Positions 53,789 through 63,441 are shown, numbered from the stretch's first letter. The stretch: DNA of 64,000 nt from Aquimarina sp. BL5 (GCF_003443675.1 NZ_CP031963.1:620001-684000); one strand, 5' to 3'. Numbers and translations are program-made. The notes: a model not told the origin generated them from the letters alone.

Positions 53789-54355
53789 TTATTCTTTAAT
53801 ACGTTCTTTATAGGTTCCTTTCTCAGTTTCAACTTTGATTTTGTCACCTTCATTTATGAAAAGAGGTACCATTACTTCTGCTCCTGTCTCAACTACAGCA
53901 GGTTTAGTAGCATTAGTAGCTGTATTTCCTTTTACCCCTGGTTCTGTAGAAGAAACTTCTAAAATAACACTTGCTGGCATTTCTACCGAAAGCGGCATTT
54001 GGTCTTCCGAATTAATAATAACTGTAACTACTGCACCTTCTTTTAATAATCCAGGAGCATCTAATGCAGACTTCTCTAATGTAATTTGATTGTAATCTTC
54101 AGTATTCATAAAATGATAGGTATCACCTTCCGCATACAAAAACTGAAACTTATGTGTTTCTACTCTTACTTCATCAATTTTATGTCCAGCAGAAAACGTA
54201 TTATCAATTACTTTTCCTGATGTTACGCTTTTTAACTTTGTACGCACAAAAGCAGGACCTTTACCTGGTTTTACATGTAAAAACTCAATAATCTTATATA
54301 TATCGTGATTGTATTTAATACACAATCCATTTCTAATATCACTAGTACTTGCCAT
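53789..54355 (-). CDS. efp: Elongation factor P
   Basis: A 188-residue EF-P. The N-terminal KOW-like domain has HVKPGKGPAFVRTKLK with the modifiable lysine/arginine loop, and the OB domains include MNTEDYNQITLEK and ASVILEVSSTEPGVKGNTAT. It relieves ribosome stalling at polyproline. It lies between lpxA (45 bases) and the lpxD-like gene. Confidence 0.96.
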   Translation of the reverse strand: MASTSDIRNGLCIKYNHDIYKIIEFLHVKPGKGPAFVRTKLKSVTSGKVIDNTFSAGHKIDEVRVETHKFQFLYAEGDTYHFMNTEDYNQITLEKSALDAPGLLKEGAVVTVIINSEDQMPLSVEMPASVILEVSSTEPGVKGNTATNATKPAVVETGAEVMVPLFINEGDKIKVETEKGTYKERIKE

Positions 54356-54400
54356 TGTTATTGTTGTTACTTATTCTTATTATCTAATTTCTAGAATTAC

Positions 54401-55183
54401 TTAGTTAGAAAAATATCCTTTCATAATACCTCTCTGAGAATTCTTGATAAACTCTAAAACCTCGTCTCTCTCCGGCGTAGCTTCCATCTCTGCTTCAATA
54501 ATTGCTACAGCTTGAGAATTATTATAATTACTTTGATACAAAATTCTATAAATAGATTGTATTTCTCTTATTTTTTCTGTTGTAAAACCTCTTCTTCGCA
54601 GTCCTATCGAATTTATACCAACATATGAAAGTGGTTCACGAGCTGCTTTAGCATAAGGTGGTACATCTTTTCGAACTAAAGAACCTCCTGTCACGAACGC
54701 GTGATTACCTATACTACAAAATTGCTGTACAGCTGCCATACCAGCTAAAACTACAAAATCTCCAACGTTAATATGACCTGCTAGCGTACTATTATTAGAA
54801 AATATACAATTATCGCCAACTATGCAATCATGAGCTATATGGCAGTATGCCATTATCCAACAGTTCTTCCCTATTTTGGTTTTCATTCTATCTGCTGTAC
54901 CTCTATTGATAGTAACACACTCTCGGATCGTAGTATTATCACCTATTTCGGTAGTAGTATCTTCATCATTAAATTTTTTATCCTGTGGAGTGGCAGAAAT
55001 AACAGCTCCGGGAAAAATACTACAGTTTTTACCAATACGAGCTCCTTCCATAATAGTTACATTGGAACCAATCCAGGTTCCTTCTCCTATAACCACATTA
55101 TTATGAATCGTAGTAAACGGTTCGATGACTACATTTTTTGCAATCTTTGCTCCTGGATGAACATATGCTAAAGGCTGATTCAT
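54401..55183 (-). CDS. lpxA: UDP-N-acetylglucosamine acyltransferase
   Basis: A 260-residue LpxA, standard length. Left-handed beta-helix repeats run through IGEGTWIGSNVTIMEGARIG to HINVGDFVVLAG, and the catalytic histidine is in MAYCHIAHDCIVGDN. The C-terminal helical domain starts about residue 190. It adds a 3-hydroxyacyl chain to UDP-GlcNAc, the first lipid A step. Confidence 0.96.
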   Translation of the reverse strand: MNQPLAYVHPGAKIAKNVVIEPFTTIHNNVVIGEGTWIGSNVTIMEGARIGKNCSIFPGAVISATPQDKKFNDEDTTTEIGDNTTIRECVTINRGTADRMKTKIGKNCWIMAYCHIAHDCIVGDNCIFSNNSTLAGHINVGDFVVLAGMAAVQQFCSIGNHAFVTGGSLVRKDVPPYAKAAREPLSYVGINSIGLRRRGFTTEKIREIQSIYRILYQSNYNNSQAVAIIEAEMEATPERDEVLEFIKNSQRGIMKGYFSN

Positions 55184-55235
55184 TGATTTGATTTTAATTT
55201 TTTAGTATAACTAATTTTAGGTAGTATACTAAATA

Positions 55236-56645
55236 TTATTTTGATTTTACGATTTGGGCCATAAGCTCCGCTTCAGTTACTAATTTTCCATTAGCATAAG
55301 CAAAAGCTTGCATATGGCAAATTCCTCTTCTTATCGGAGTAAGCAATTCTAACTTGAATATTAGCGTATCTCCTGGCAATACTTGCTGTTTAAATTTTAC
55401 CTTGTCTATTTTCATAAAATAAGTAAGATAATTTTCTGGATCCGGAACCGTACTTAAAGCCAGAATACCGCCTGTCTGCGCCATTGCTTCTACCTGCATA
55501 ACTCCAGGCATAACAGGTGCTCCAGGAAAATGCCCAACAAAAAATGGTTCATTCATTGTAACATTTTTCATTCCTACGACATGCTTATCAGACATTTCTA
55601 AAATACGATCAATCAATAAAAATGGTGGTCTATGTGGAAGCATAGACATAATTTTATTGATATCCATCAAAGGTTCTTTATTAAGATCAAACTGAGGAAC
55701 TTTATTACGTTTCTCAATCTTAATAATCTTCGAGAGTTTTTTGGCAAACTGAGTATTTACATAATGCCCAGGTTTATTTGCTATAATTTTTCCTTTGATA
55801 CGTGTTCCTATCAGAGCCAGATCTCCTATTACATCTAACAGTTTATGTCTCGCAGCTTCGTTAGGATAATGAAGCGTAAGATTATCTAAAATTCCATTCG
55901 GTTTTATAGCAATAGCATCTTTACCAAACGCAACTTTTAGCTTTTCCATGGTACTAGGACTTAACTCCTTATCTACATATACAATTGCATTATTAAGATC
56001 TCCTCCTTTAATCAGACCATGTTCTAATAACATTTCCAGCTCATGCAAAAAACTAAATGTTCTGGCGTCAGCTATTTCTTTTTTAAATTCTGAAAGATGT
56101 TTTAATGAAGCATTTTGTGTACCCAATACTTTAGTACCAAAATCTACCATAGTCGTCACCTGATATTCATCTGATGGCATTACTATAATTTCACTTCCAG
56201 ACTCTTCATCCGTATAAGAGATCACATCTTTTACGATATACTCATCTCTTTCTGCTTCTTGTTCTACAATACCAGCTTCTTCTAAAGCTTCTATAAAAAA
56301 CTTACTGGAACCATCCATAATAGGCGGTTCTGAAGCATTTAGCTCTATTAAAAGATTATCAATCTCTAAACCGACACAAGCAGCAAGTACATGTTCAGAT
56401 GTCTGAATACTTACACCATTCTTTTCTAGATTTGTACCTCTTTGCGTATTTACCACATAATTAGCGTCTGCCTCTATAATCGGATTCCCTTCTAAATCGA
56501 CACGGCAAAACGCATATCCGTAATTCTCGGGTGCTGGTTTAAAAGTAAGTATAACTTCTTTTCCGGTATGAAGTCCAACTCCTCTGAGCTCGACTTCTTT
56601 TTGAATTGTTCTTTGTTTACTTGCAACGGAATTACTCATTGTCAT
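55236..56645 (-). CDS. lpxC/fabZ: Fused LpxC deacetylase / FabZ dehydratase
   Basis: A 469-residue fusion typical of Bacteroidota. The LpxC part (about 1-310) has SEHVLAACVGLEIDN with the first zinc histidine, and HYPNEAARHKLLDVIGDLAL with the second histidine and aspartate. The FabZ part (about 320-469) has MLPHRPPFLLIDRI and GHFPGAPVMPGVMQVEAMAQ with the catalytic His and Glu. It couples the committed lipid A deacetylation to fatty-acid dehydration. It overlaps lpxD upstream by 14 bases. Confidence 0.96.
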   Translation of the reverse strand: MTMSNSVASKQRTIQKEVELRGVGLHTGKEVILTFKPAPENYGYAFCRVDLEGNPIIEADANYVVNTQRGTNLEKNGVSIQTSEHVLAACVGLEIDNLLIELNASEPPIMDGSSKFFIEALEEAGIVEQEAERDEYIVKDVISYTDEESGSEIIVMPSDEYQVTTMVDFGTKVLGTQNASLKHLSEFKKEIADARTFSFLHELEMLLEHGLIKGGDLNNAIVYVDKELSPSTMEKLKVAFGKDAIAIKPNGILDNLTLHYPNEAARHKLLDVIGDLALIGTRIKGKIIANKPGHYVNTQFAKKLSKIIKIEKRNKVPQFDLNKEPLMDINKIMSMLPHRPPFLLIDRILEMSDKHVVGMKNVTMNEPFFVGHFPGAPVMPGVMQVEAMAQTGGILALSTVPDPENYLTYFMKIDKVKFKQQVLPGDTLIFKLELLTPIRRGICHMQAFAYANGKLVTEAELMAQIVKSK

Positions 56646-57669
56646 TTATCTTTTTCTCAAGTTTGTATACTCTATCTACAATTTTGGGCAAATTTTTAAA
56701 ATGTACATAAGATTTATTATAATCCGAGTACCCTAATGCTGGAGATCCTTGAATAGCTTCTCCGTCTTTTATATTTCTTCCTATACCAGATTGTGCCTGG
56801 ATTCTAACTTTATTACCTATAATGAGGTGTCCTGCAATACCTACTTGACCACCAATCAAGCAATGTTTCCCAATTTTTGTGGATCCTGCGATTCCGGTCT
56901 GTGCGGCGATAGCAGTATGTTCTCCTATTTCTACATTATGTGCTATCTGAATCTGATTATCCAATTTAACACCTTTACGAATAATTGTGGAACCTAAAGT
57001 CGCTCTATCGATTGTTGTTCCTGCACCAACATCCACATTATCTTCTATAATAACATTACCCGTTTGTGGAACTTTAATATATTCTCCTTTCTCGTTTGGT
57101 GTAAACCCAAACCCATCAGCTCCAACGATAACTCCACTATGAATTACACAGTTGTTACCTATAACAGATTCAGAATATATTTTAGCACCAGCAAAAACAA
57201 CGACATTATCTCCCAAAGTGACATTATCTCCTATATATACGTTTGGATAAATCTTGACATTTTGGCCAATATTTACATTGTCTCCTAAATAAGAAAATGC
57301 ACCTAAATACATATCATCACTATACTTTGCTGTATCCGAAATAAAACTTGGTTGTTCAATACCTGTCTTATTCATCTTTACCATATTATAGTAATCTAAT
57401 AACTGGGAAAATGCTTTGTAAGCATCTTCAACCCTAATTAAAGTGGTCTTTATATTAGATTCAGCTTCAAATGTTTTATCCACTATCGTAATAGACGCAT
57501 CAGTAGAATAAATATATGGGGTATATTTAGGATTAGATAAGAATGTTAATGAACCTTTAGTTCCTTCTTCTATCTTTGCTAGTTTTGATACTTCGACGGT
57601 TTCATCTCCTTCGATTTCACCATTCAGTATACCTGCAATTTGTGTGGCTGTAAAAATCATTAGCAACAA
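56632..57669 (-). CDS. lpxD: UDP-3-O-acylglucosamine N-acyltransferase
   Basis: A 345-residue LpxD. The N-terminal uridine-binding domain (FTATQIAGILNGEIEGDETV) is followed by hexapeptide repeats, the catalytic histidine region LDNQIQIAHNVEIGEHTAIAA, and a C-terminal helix. Length and motifs are canonical; it N-acylates UDP-3-O-acylglucosamine. Confidence 0.95.
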   Translation of the reverse strand: MLLMIFTATQIAGILNGEIEGDETVEVSKLAKIEEGTKGSLTFLSNPKYTPYIYSTDASITIVDKTFEAESNIKTTLIRVEDAYKAFSQLLDYYNMVKMNKTGIEQPSFISDTAKYSDDMYLGAFSYLGDNVNIGQNVKIYPNVYIGDNVTLGDNVVVFAGAKIYSESVIGNNCVIHSGVIVGADGFGFTPNEKGEYIKVPQTGNVIIEDNVDVGAGTTIDRATLGSTIIRKGVKLDNQIQIAHNVEIGEHTAIAAQTGIAGSTKIGKHCLIGGQVGIAGHLIIGNKVRIQAQSGIGRNIKDGEAIQGSPALGYSDYNKSYVHFKNLPKIVDRVYKLEKKINDNE

Positions 57670-57685
57670 AAGTATAAAAAATGTG

Positions 57686-58915
57686 TTAATCTATATGCTT
57701 TGGGTAACATATAAAATATTTAGTTACAGGTTTTGACAATGCCTTTAAATTAAATTGATCTGTAGCACTCACAATATCAACTATTTTACTCGACTTATAT
57801 AAAATATTTATATTCTGTTTATTTTGATGATATGCTTGATTAGAAATCGTTCCTGTAAACACAAAATAACGAGCTTCTTCTGTAGAAATTTTATATTTCT
57901 CTTTAAATTCATCAACTCTTCTTTTTATTTTTTCTTCATTAAACGCCTTCTTCTTTATTTTTATTTTTAGCAAATCCCTATCAATAATCATATTACATAA
58001 GCTTCGTAAAACGAAATCATCTGATGTTGTCCATTCTTTCATTGCAGAAACAATATCATAGTCATCTAATTTTGAAAAAGTTTCCAACACATCATCGGTA
58101 AAATTATCAGCTGTTATCTTATTTTCTAAAAAGAATAAAAGCGCCTTGCTCGAACTAAGTTTTCCGCCCTGATCTACTAATTCCTTTGCTCTTTTTAATA
58201 CTCTTATTAATAGACTTTCTGCAACTAAACTGGTTTTATGCAGATATACCTGCCAATACATCAGACGTCTTGCTAATAAAAATTTTTCTACTGAATATAT
58301 CCCCTTTTCTTCTACTACCAATTCATCATCCACTACATTAAGCATAGTTATTAAACGTTCGCTATTTATATTTCCTTCTGCAACACCTGTATAAAAACTG
58401 TCTCGCTTTAGATAATCTAAGCGGTCCATATCTAATTGGCCCGAAATTAATTGATGAAGAAATTGACGATGATACTCGCCTTTAAAAATTTGTATTGCAA
58501 GCGTTAAACTACCGTTAAATTCTTGGTTTATTTTCTCCATAAACATCAAAGAAATAGACTCATGATTTACTTCATTAACGATGCTATGCTCCATTGCATG
58601 AGAAAAAGGTCCATGACCAATATCATGTAACAATATAGCAATACACAAAGCATCTTCTTCTTCAGAAGAAACACTAACACCCTTAAAACGAAGGACTCGC
58701 ACTGCATTTTGCATTAAATGCATACAACCAAGCGCGTGATGAAAACGGGTATGATGTGCTCCTGGATATACTAAATAAGAAAGCCCCATCTGGGATATTC
58801 TTCTTAACCTCTGAAAATACCTATGCTCTATTAGATCAAAAATTAGTTCATTAGGTATCGTAATAAAACCGTAAATTGGGTCGTTTAGTATTTTAAGTTT
58901 ATTTCTTTTTTTCAA
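57686..58915 (-). CDS. HD-domain phosphohydrolase
   Basis: A 409-residue HD protein. The metal motif is spread over HTRFHHALGCMHLMQNAV and LLHDIGHGPFSHAMEHSI, as in dGTPase/YdfF-like HD enzymes; the following DMDRLDYLKRD adds the later aspartate. It likely hydrolyses a (deoxy)nucleotide. It is the first gene of the lipid A operon (16 bases before lpxD), an arrangement common in Bacteroidota as far as I know. Confidence 0.88.
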   Translation of the reverse strand: MKKRNKLKILNDPIYGFITIPNELIFDLIEHRYFQRLRRISQMGLSYLVYPGAHHTRFHHALGCMHLMQNAVRVLRFKGVSVSSEEEDALCIAILLHDIGHGPFSHAMEHSIVNEVNHESISLMFMEKINQEFNGSLTLAIQIFKGEYHRQFLHQLISGQLDMDRLDYLKRDSFYTGVAEGNINSERLITMLNVVDDELVVEEKGIYSVEKFLLARRLMYWQVYLHKTSLVAESLLIRVLKRAKELVDQGGKLSSSKALLFFLENKITADNFTDDVLETFSKLDDYDIVSAMKEWTTSDDFVLRSLCNMIIDRDLLKIKIKKKAFNEEKIKRRVDEFKEKYKISTEEARYFVFTGTISNQAYHQNKQNINILYKSSKIVDIVSATDQFNLKALSKPVTKYFICYPKHID

Positions 58916-58935
58916 GTTTACTTTACTTTTGCTAA

Positions 58936-58943
58936 CAAATATA
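58936..58943 (-). promoter_or_regulatory. -7 promoter element of the HD-lpx-efp operon
   Basis: CAAATATA reads TATATTTG on the minus strand, 21 bases before the HD-gene start. It is the best candidate promoter for the seven-gene operon down to 52416. Confidence 0.5.
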
Positions 58944-59139
58944 TACGTATGAATTCACAATTACGAATTAAGCAATAGAATTATATAATGTCTATACATT
59001 TCAGAAAGTAAAACCGTAATAATTTAAAAAAGAAACAGTCAATAAGACAGATAAGATGGTCTCTAGATTGAAGAAAAATTTTATTCTCAAATCATATATC
59101 ATTTTATATTAATAAATAGCATAAAAAAACAGCCTTATA

Positions 59140-60690
59140 ATGAGCAATATAAAGATACTTTGGGTAGATGATGAAATTGATTTACTAAAACCACATATTC
59201 TATTCTTAGAAAAGAAAAATTATGAAGTAACCAAATGCCAAAGTGGAACTGAGGCTCTTGAGACGTTAGAAGAAAATAATTTTGACATTGTTTTTCTTGA
59301 TGAGAATATGCCAGGACTTTCGGGAATTGATACACTAGCAGAAATCAAGGAGAAGAATGATAGTCTTCCTGTAGTGATGATCACCAAAAGTGAGGAAGAA
59401 TATATCATGGAAGAAGCGATAGGAAGTAAAATTGCGGATTACCTTATTAAACCCGTTAATCCTAATCAAATATTATTAAGTCTAAAAAAGAATCTAGACC
59501 ACTCTAGATTAGTTTCTGAAAAAACAACTTCTAACTATCAACAAGAATTTAGAAAAATAGCTATGGATATGGCTATGGTAAATTCTTACTCGACGTGGGT
59601 GGAGTTATATCAAAAGTTAGTATACTGGGAAATTCAACTAGAAGATATTGAAGACACAGGTATGTTCGAAATTTTAGAATCTCAGAAAGTCGAAGCCAAT
59701 TCTCAGTTCTGTAAGTTTATTGACAAAAACTATCCAGATTGGTTTACTGGTGATGATGATACACCAATTATGTCTCACACATTATTTAAACAAAAGGTAG
59801 TTCCTGAAATCAGTAAAGACCAACCTACGCTATTTATCGTTATTGATAATCTCAGGTATGATCAATGGAAAGCTTTTGAACCGATCGTAAATAATTACTA
59901 TAAGAAAGAAGAAGAAATTTCATATTGTAGTATTCTGCCAACTGCTACCCAATATGCGCGTAATGCTATTTTCTCGGGTCTAATGCCTGCAGATATGAAA
60001 AAACGACACCCAGATCTTTGGTTAGATGATACTGACGAGGGTGGTAAAAATATGCATGAAAATGAATTTCTTACTGCGCAATTACAAAGGCTTGGCTTAG
60101 ACATTAAGCACGAGTACTACAAAATAACTAATGAACGATCCGGTAAAACACTAGCAGCTAATTTTAAAGGATTAAAAGATAATGATCTTACTGTAGTTGT
60201 TTACAATTTTGTGGATATGCTATCTCATAGTAAAACAGAAATGGAAGTAATCAAAGAATTAGCTTCTAATGATAAATCCTATAGATCCCTAACTCAAAGT
60301 TGGTTTAAGAACTCTCCTTTATTAGATATGATTCAGCAAGCGCAACAGATGGGGTTCAAATTAATAATAACCACAGACCACGGAACTATTAATGTAAAAA
60401 ACCCTTCAAAAGTTATTGGTGATAAAAACACCAGTCTGAACTTGAGATACAAAACTGGTAAAAGCCTTACTTATGAAAACAAAGAAGTACTGGCCGCTAC
60501 GAACCCTAAATCAATACATCTCCCATCTATAAATATGAGTAGTTCATTTATATTTGCTAAAGGAGATTATTTCTTTGCCTATCCAAATAACTATAATCAC
60601 TATGTGAGTTATTACAGAAATACCTACCAGCACGGAGGAGTTTCTTTAGAAGAAATGATTATACCATTTGTAGTATTGAATCCAAGGTAA
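59140..60690 (+). CDS. porX: PorX, type IX secretion response regulator with PglZ-type phosphatase domain
   Basis: A 516-residue protein. The receiver domain (about 1-125) has the acidic pair at WVDDEID and the phosphoacceptor Asp54 in VFLDENMPGLSG. A helical linker precedes a PglZ/alkaline-phosphatase-like domain from about residue 220 (TLFIVIDNLRYDQWKAF, ILPTATQYARNAIFSG, LIITTDHGTINVKNPS, with metal-binding Asp, Thr and His). In Bacteroidota, PorX works with the histidine kinase PorY and sigma factor SigP to control T9SS genes. The kinase is not in the window. It is divergent from the HD-lpx operon. Confidence 0.94.
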   Translation: MSNIKILWVDDEIDLLKPHILFLEKKNYEVTKCQSGTEALETLEENNFDIVFLDENMPGLSGIDTLAEIKEKNDSLPVVMITKSEEEYIMEEAIGSKIADYLIKPVNPNQILLSLKKNLDHSRLVSEKTTSNYQQEFRKIAMDMAMVNSYSTWVELYQKLVYWEIQLEDIEDTGMFEILESQKVEANSQFCKFIDKNYPDWFTGDDDTPIMSHTLFKQKVVPEISKDQPTLFIVIDNLRYDQWKAFEPIVNNYYKKEEEISYCSILPTATQYARNAIFSGLMPADMKKRHPDLWLDDTDEGGKNMHENEFLTAQLQRLGLDIKHEYYKITNERSGKTLAANFKGLKDNDLTVVVYNFVDMLSHSKTEMEVIKELASNDKSYRSLTQSWFKNSPLLDMIQQAQQMGFKLIITTDHGTINVKNPSKVIGDKNTSLNLRYKTGKSLTYENKEVLAATNPKSIHLPSINMSSSFIFAKGDYFFAYPNNYNHYVSYYRNTYQHGGVSLEEMIIPFVVLNPR

Positions 60691-60714
60691 TAGTTAACAT
60701 ATTAGTAAATCCTA

Positions 60715-60755
60715 TTAAGTATGCAATGCTTTAAACATAATCATTGCATACTTAA
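60715..60755 (+). terminator. Long hairpin after porX, possible terminator
   Basis: Perfect 14-base stem TTAAGTATGCAATG (60715-60728) and CATTGCATACTTAA (60742-60755) with a 13-base loop, between porX and tsaE. There is no T-run, only TAATAATA, so it may be a weak terminator or mRNA-stabilising hairpin. Confidence 0.5.
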
Positions 60756-60778
60756 TAATATACAAACTATATATCATA

Positions 60779-61183
60779 GTGAAAATAACCTATACTCTAG
60801 ACGAACTTTCGCAAACTGCACAGCATATTATTAAGAATGCTAAAAGTAAAAAATTACTATTTAACGCGGCAATGGGTGTTGGTAAAACAACATTGATTAA
60901 AGAAATTTGTAAACAATTAGGAGTCTCTGATACAATTTCTAGTCCTACTTATTCTTTAGTGAATGAGTATAAAGGAGATCAACATACTATTTATCATTTT
61001 GATTTTTATAGAATACAAGATGAAGAAGAGGCTTATGATATTGGTTTTGAAGAATACCTCGATACAGATGCCTGGATATTTATAGAATGGCCAGATAGAA
61101 TCTCCAATTTATTACCCGAAGACTGTACTAAAATAAAAATAGAACTTCTCGACGATGGTAAAAGAGTACTTTCATTAGGGTAA
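60779..61183 (+). CDS. tsaE: tRNA threonylcarbamoyladenosine ATPase TsaE
   Basis: A 134-residue TsaE. Walker A is AAMGVGKTTLIKEI (about 30-43), then SSPTYSLVNEY and HFDFYRIQD, and WIFIEWPDRI as Walker B-like. It is the ATPase of the t6A complex with TsaB and TsaD. The start is GTG at 60779, giving the usual short N-terminus; no upstream ATG is in frame. Confidence 0.93.
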   Translation: MKITYTLDELSQTAQHIIKNAKSKKLLFNAAMGVGKTTLIKEICKQLGVSDTISSPTYSLVNEYKGDQHTIYHFDFYRIQDEEEAYDIGFEEYLDTDAWIFIEWPDRISNLLPEDCTKIKIELLDDGKRVLSLG

Positions 61184-61386
61184 AAATATGTTAAAAAAGT
61201 CGTTTTAGTAAAATTTAACAGAGTTACTCTTTTTCTTACAATAATAATGAACTATTTTTATTGTTGATTTTTACTAGTACTTAATCGACTAAAATATGGT
61301 TTTTGACAGAAATAACGTAGCGACTTTACTTTTTCTCAGTAATAAAAACAGCTTGTTACAGCTCGCGAAATTACAATTTTTTTGAA

Positions 61387-61418
61387 TTGAACAGTCACTT
61401 GATTTTCATCTAAGTTTG
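61387..61418 (+). promoter_or_regulatory. Promoter with -33 and -7 elements for the small-protein gene pair
   Basis: TTG at 61387-61389, a 21-base spacer, then TAAGTTTG at 61411-61418, matching TTG-N17-23-TAnnTTTG. It lies 28 bases before the ATG at 61447. Confidence 0.55.
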
Positions 61419-61446
61419 AGGTATAACTAATTTAAACCCTATAACG

Positions 61447-61641
61447 ATGAAAATCACAACAACTATTTTTTTCAGCTTTTTCTTTACCCTAGCAACCTAC
61501 ATGATCTCCGATGTAGATGAAAACAACCTGACAAAACCCTATCCCTCAACCACACAAAATGACAACACCCAGCAAGGAACAACAACCCCAAAATCAATGT
61601 CAGCCCCAAAAACCAAAATTAAAGTACCTAAAAATAAGTAG
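61447..61641 (+). CDS. Small secreted or anchored protein (64 residues)
   Basis: A 64-residue protein with an N-terminal hydrophobic signal (MKITTTIFFSFFFTLATYMIS) and a mature part rich in Thr, Pro, Gln and Lys (TTPKSMSAPKTKIKVPKNK). No family recognised. Its last 83 bases overlap the start of the next gene in a different frame (+1). The promoter just upstream and a normal start support expression. Confidence 0.55.
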   Translation: MKITTTIFFSFFFTLATYMISDVDENNLTKPYPSTTQNDNTQQGTTTPKSMSAPKTKIKVPKNK

Positions 61642-62089
61642 TCTGATTGTTTTCTTGATAGCAACTGTACCTTTCTTATTCTACATAAATGATATTTTCC
61701 CGGATGGAGCCATCTGGGAAAATTCTTTTTTCACCTATCAAAGTAAATATTACGAAAGCGTTAATGTATTTGTATGGGTGCTTTTAGGTAAATTCATTCC
61801 GTTAACTCTTTTTATCATTTGGTTTTTTACCTGCAAACACTGGTGGTATCCTGTAATTCTAATACCCATTACGCTATACTCTTTTCAGCTTATTTCATTA
61901 ATATTAGAAGATTCTCAGATTATAGATGAAAACGAAATATTTTATCTTATACCAGTGCCGGTAATTATTTTGAGCGTAGTATATACAATTAGAACAAAAA
62001 TATTTGACAAAATTCATGGGATTGATTTATCAGAATTAAACACTTTTAATAAATCGAACAAAAAGTCCTGGTGGAACAGACTTAGGTAA
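61559..62089 (+). CDS. Multi-span membrane protein overlapping the previous gene
   Basis: A 176-residue protein. A hydrophilic Gln/Pro/Lys-rich N-terminus (about 1-26) is followed by four hydrophobic segments (about 28-45, 71-89, 95-113, 126-142) and a charged C-terminus ending KSWWNRLR. Its ATG at 61559 lies inside the 64-residue gene; there is no later methionine before the first span, so the overlap is probably real. Function unknown; translational coupling to the upstream gene is likely. Confidence 0.65.
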   Translation: MTTPSKEQQPQNQCQPQKPKLKYLKISSLIVFLIATVPFLFYINDIFPDGAIWENSFFTYQSKYYESVNVFVWVLLGKFIPLTLFIIWFFTCKHWWYPVILIPITLYSFQLISLILEDSQIIDENEIFYLIPVPVIILSVVYTIRTKIFDKIHGIDLSELNTFNKSNKKSWWNRLR

Positions 62090-62185
62090 TTATAGAGTTA
62101 TATAAATTACGACTATTTAATATATCGGAGGTTTATTTACATAATTCTATATTTAATATAAGAGCCTTTACAAATACAGTAATAC

Positions 62186-62193
62186 TAAATTTG
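62186..62193 (+). promoter_or_regulatory. -7 promoter element for ald
   Basis: TAAATTTG, matching TAnnTTTG, 48 bases before the ald start. No -33 TTG at the expected spacing. Confidence 0.45.
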
Positions 62194-62241
62194 CATACTA
62201 TCCATTTTTATTCGTAATTTGAGATATAGAAGATCACACAA

Positions 62242-63441
62242 ATGAGCAAACCAACCTCTCCTTTTACCAAAGAGCAACTCTTGCCACAAGAGGAAATGAT
62301 AGAAGTAGCACGTAAAAAAGGAAAACTCTTTATAGGCATCCCTAAAGAAACAAGTTATCAAGAGAAACGTGTATGCCTAACTCCAGACGCAGTAGCAGCG
62401 CTTACCGCACACGGGCATAGAGTATTGATCGAGTCTAATGCCGGAATAGGTGCTAGTTTTACAGACAATGAGTATAGTGAAGCCGGAGCAGAAATTACTA
62501 ACGATACCAAAAAAGTCTTTGGATGCCCAATTATTCTGAAAGTAGAACCACCTTCTATAGAAGAATTGACACATATTAATCCGCAAGCTGTATTAATCTC
62601 AGCATTACAGCTAAAAACACAGTCTAAGGATTATTTTCAGGAACTCGCCAAAAAAAGAATTACAGCTCTTGGATTCGAATTTATTCGTGATGCAGATGGC
62701 GCATATCCTGCTGTTCGTGCATTAAGCGAGATAGCAGGCACGGCAGCTGTATTAATTGCCTCTGAATTAATGAGTAGCGCTACCCATGGTTCTGGGTTGA
62801 TGATGGGTAATATAAGCGGTGTACCGCCTGTAGAGGTAGTGATTATTGGTGCCGGCACCGTAGGTGAATTTGCGGCACGCTCTGCCATTGGACTAGGAGC
62901 TAATGTAAAAGTATTTGACAACTCCATTACTAAATTGAGATGTATTCAGACAAATATTGGAAGACCATTATATACCTCTACAATACAACCCAAAAACTTA
63001 TTAAAAGCTCTAAGACGTTGTGATGTTGTCATTGGTGCAGTTAGAGGAAAAAACAGATCGCCTATTATTGTATCAGAAACAATGGTAGAACGCATGAAAA
63101 CCGGTGCCGTCGTTATAGACGTAAGTATCGACATGGGCGGTTGTTTCGAAACAAGTGAAGTTACTTCTCATGATCATCCTACTTTCGAAAAACATGGAGT
63201 AGTACATTATTGTGTACCAAACATTCCCTCCCGCTATGCAAAAACGTCATCATTATCTATTAGTAATATATTTACACCGTATATCCTGCAGATTGGTGAA
63301 GAAGGAGGTATTGAAAATGCAGTACGTTTTGACCGTGGATTAAAAAGTGGATTATATTTCTATCACGGTATTCTAACAAGCAAATCTATTGCGGACTGGT
63401 TTGATTTATCGTATAGAGATATTAATTTGTTGATTTTATAA
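62242..63441 (+). CDS. ald: Alanine dehydrogenase
   Basis: A 399-residue AlaDH. The N-terminal domain has GIPKETSYQEKRVCLTPDAV and GHRVLIESNAGIGASFTDNEY; the NAD-binding Rossmann motif is VVIIGAGTVGEFAARSA (about 198-214). The C-terminal VIDVSIDMGGCFETSEVTSHDHP and VPNIPSRYAKTSS are typical of the family. It has an N-terminal extension of about 30 residues relative to the standard enzyme, common in Bacteroidota. It interconverts alanine and pyruvate. Confidence 0.93.
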   Translation: MSKPTSPFTKEQLLPQEEMIEVARKKGKLFIGIPKETSYQEKRVCLTPDAVAALTAHGHRVLIESNAGIGASFTDNEYSEAGAEITNDTKKVFGCPIILKVEPPSIEELTHINPQAVLISALQLKTQSKDYFQELAKKRITALGFEFIRDADGAYPAVRALSEIAGTAAVLIASELMSSATHGSGLMMGNISGVPPVEVVIIGAGTVGEFAARSAIGLGANVKVFDNSITKLRCIQTNIGRPLYTSTIQPKNLLKALRRCDVVIGAVRGKNRSPIIVSETMVERMKTGAVVIDVSIDMGGCFETSEVTSHDHPTFEKHGVVHYCVPNIPSRYAKTSSLSISNIFTPYILQIGEEGGIENAVRFDRGLKSGLYFYHGILTSKSIADWFDLSYRDINLLIL

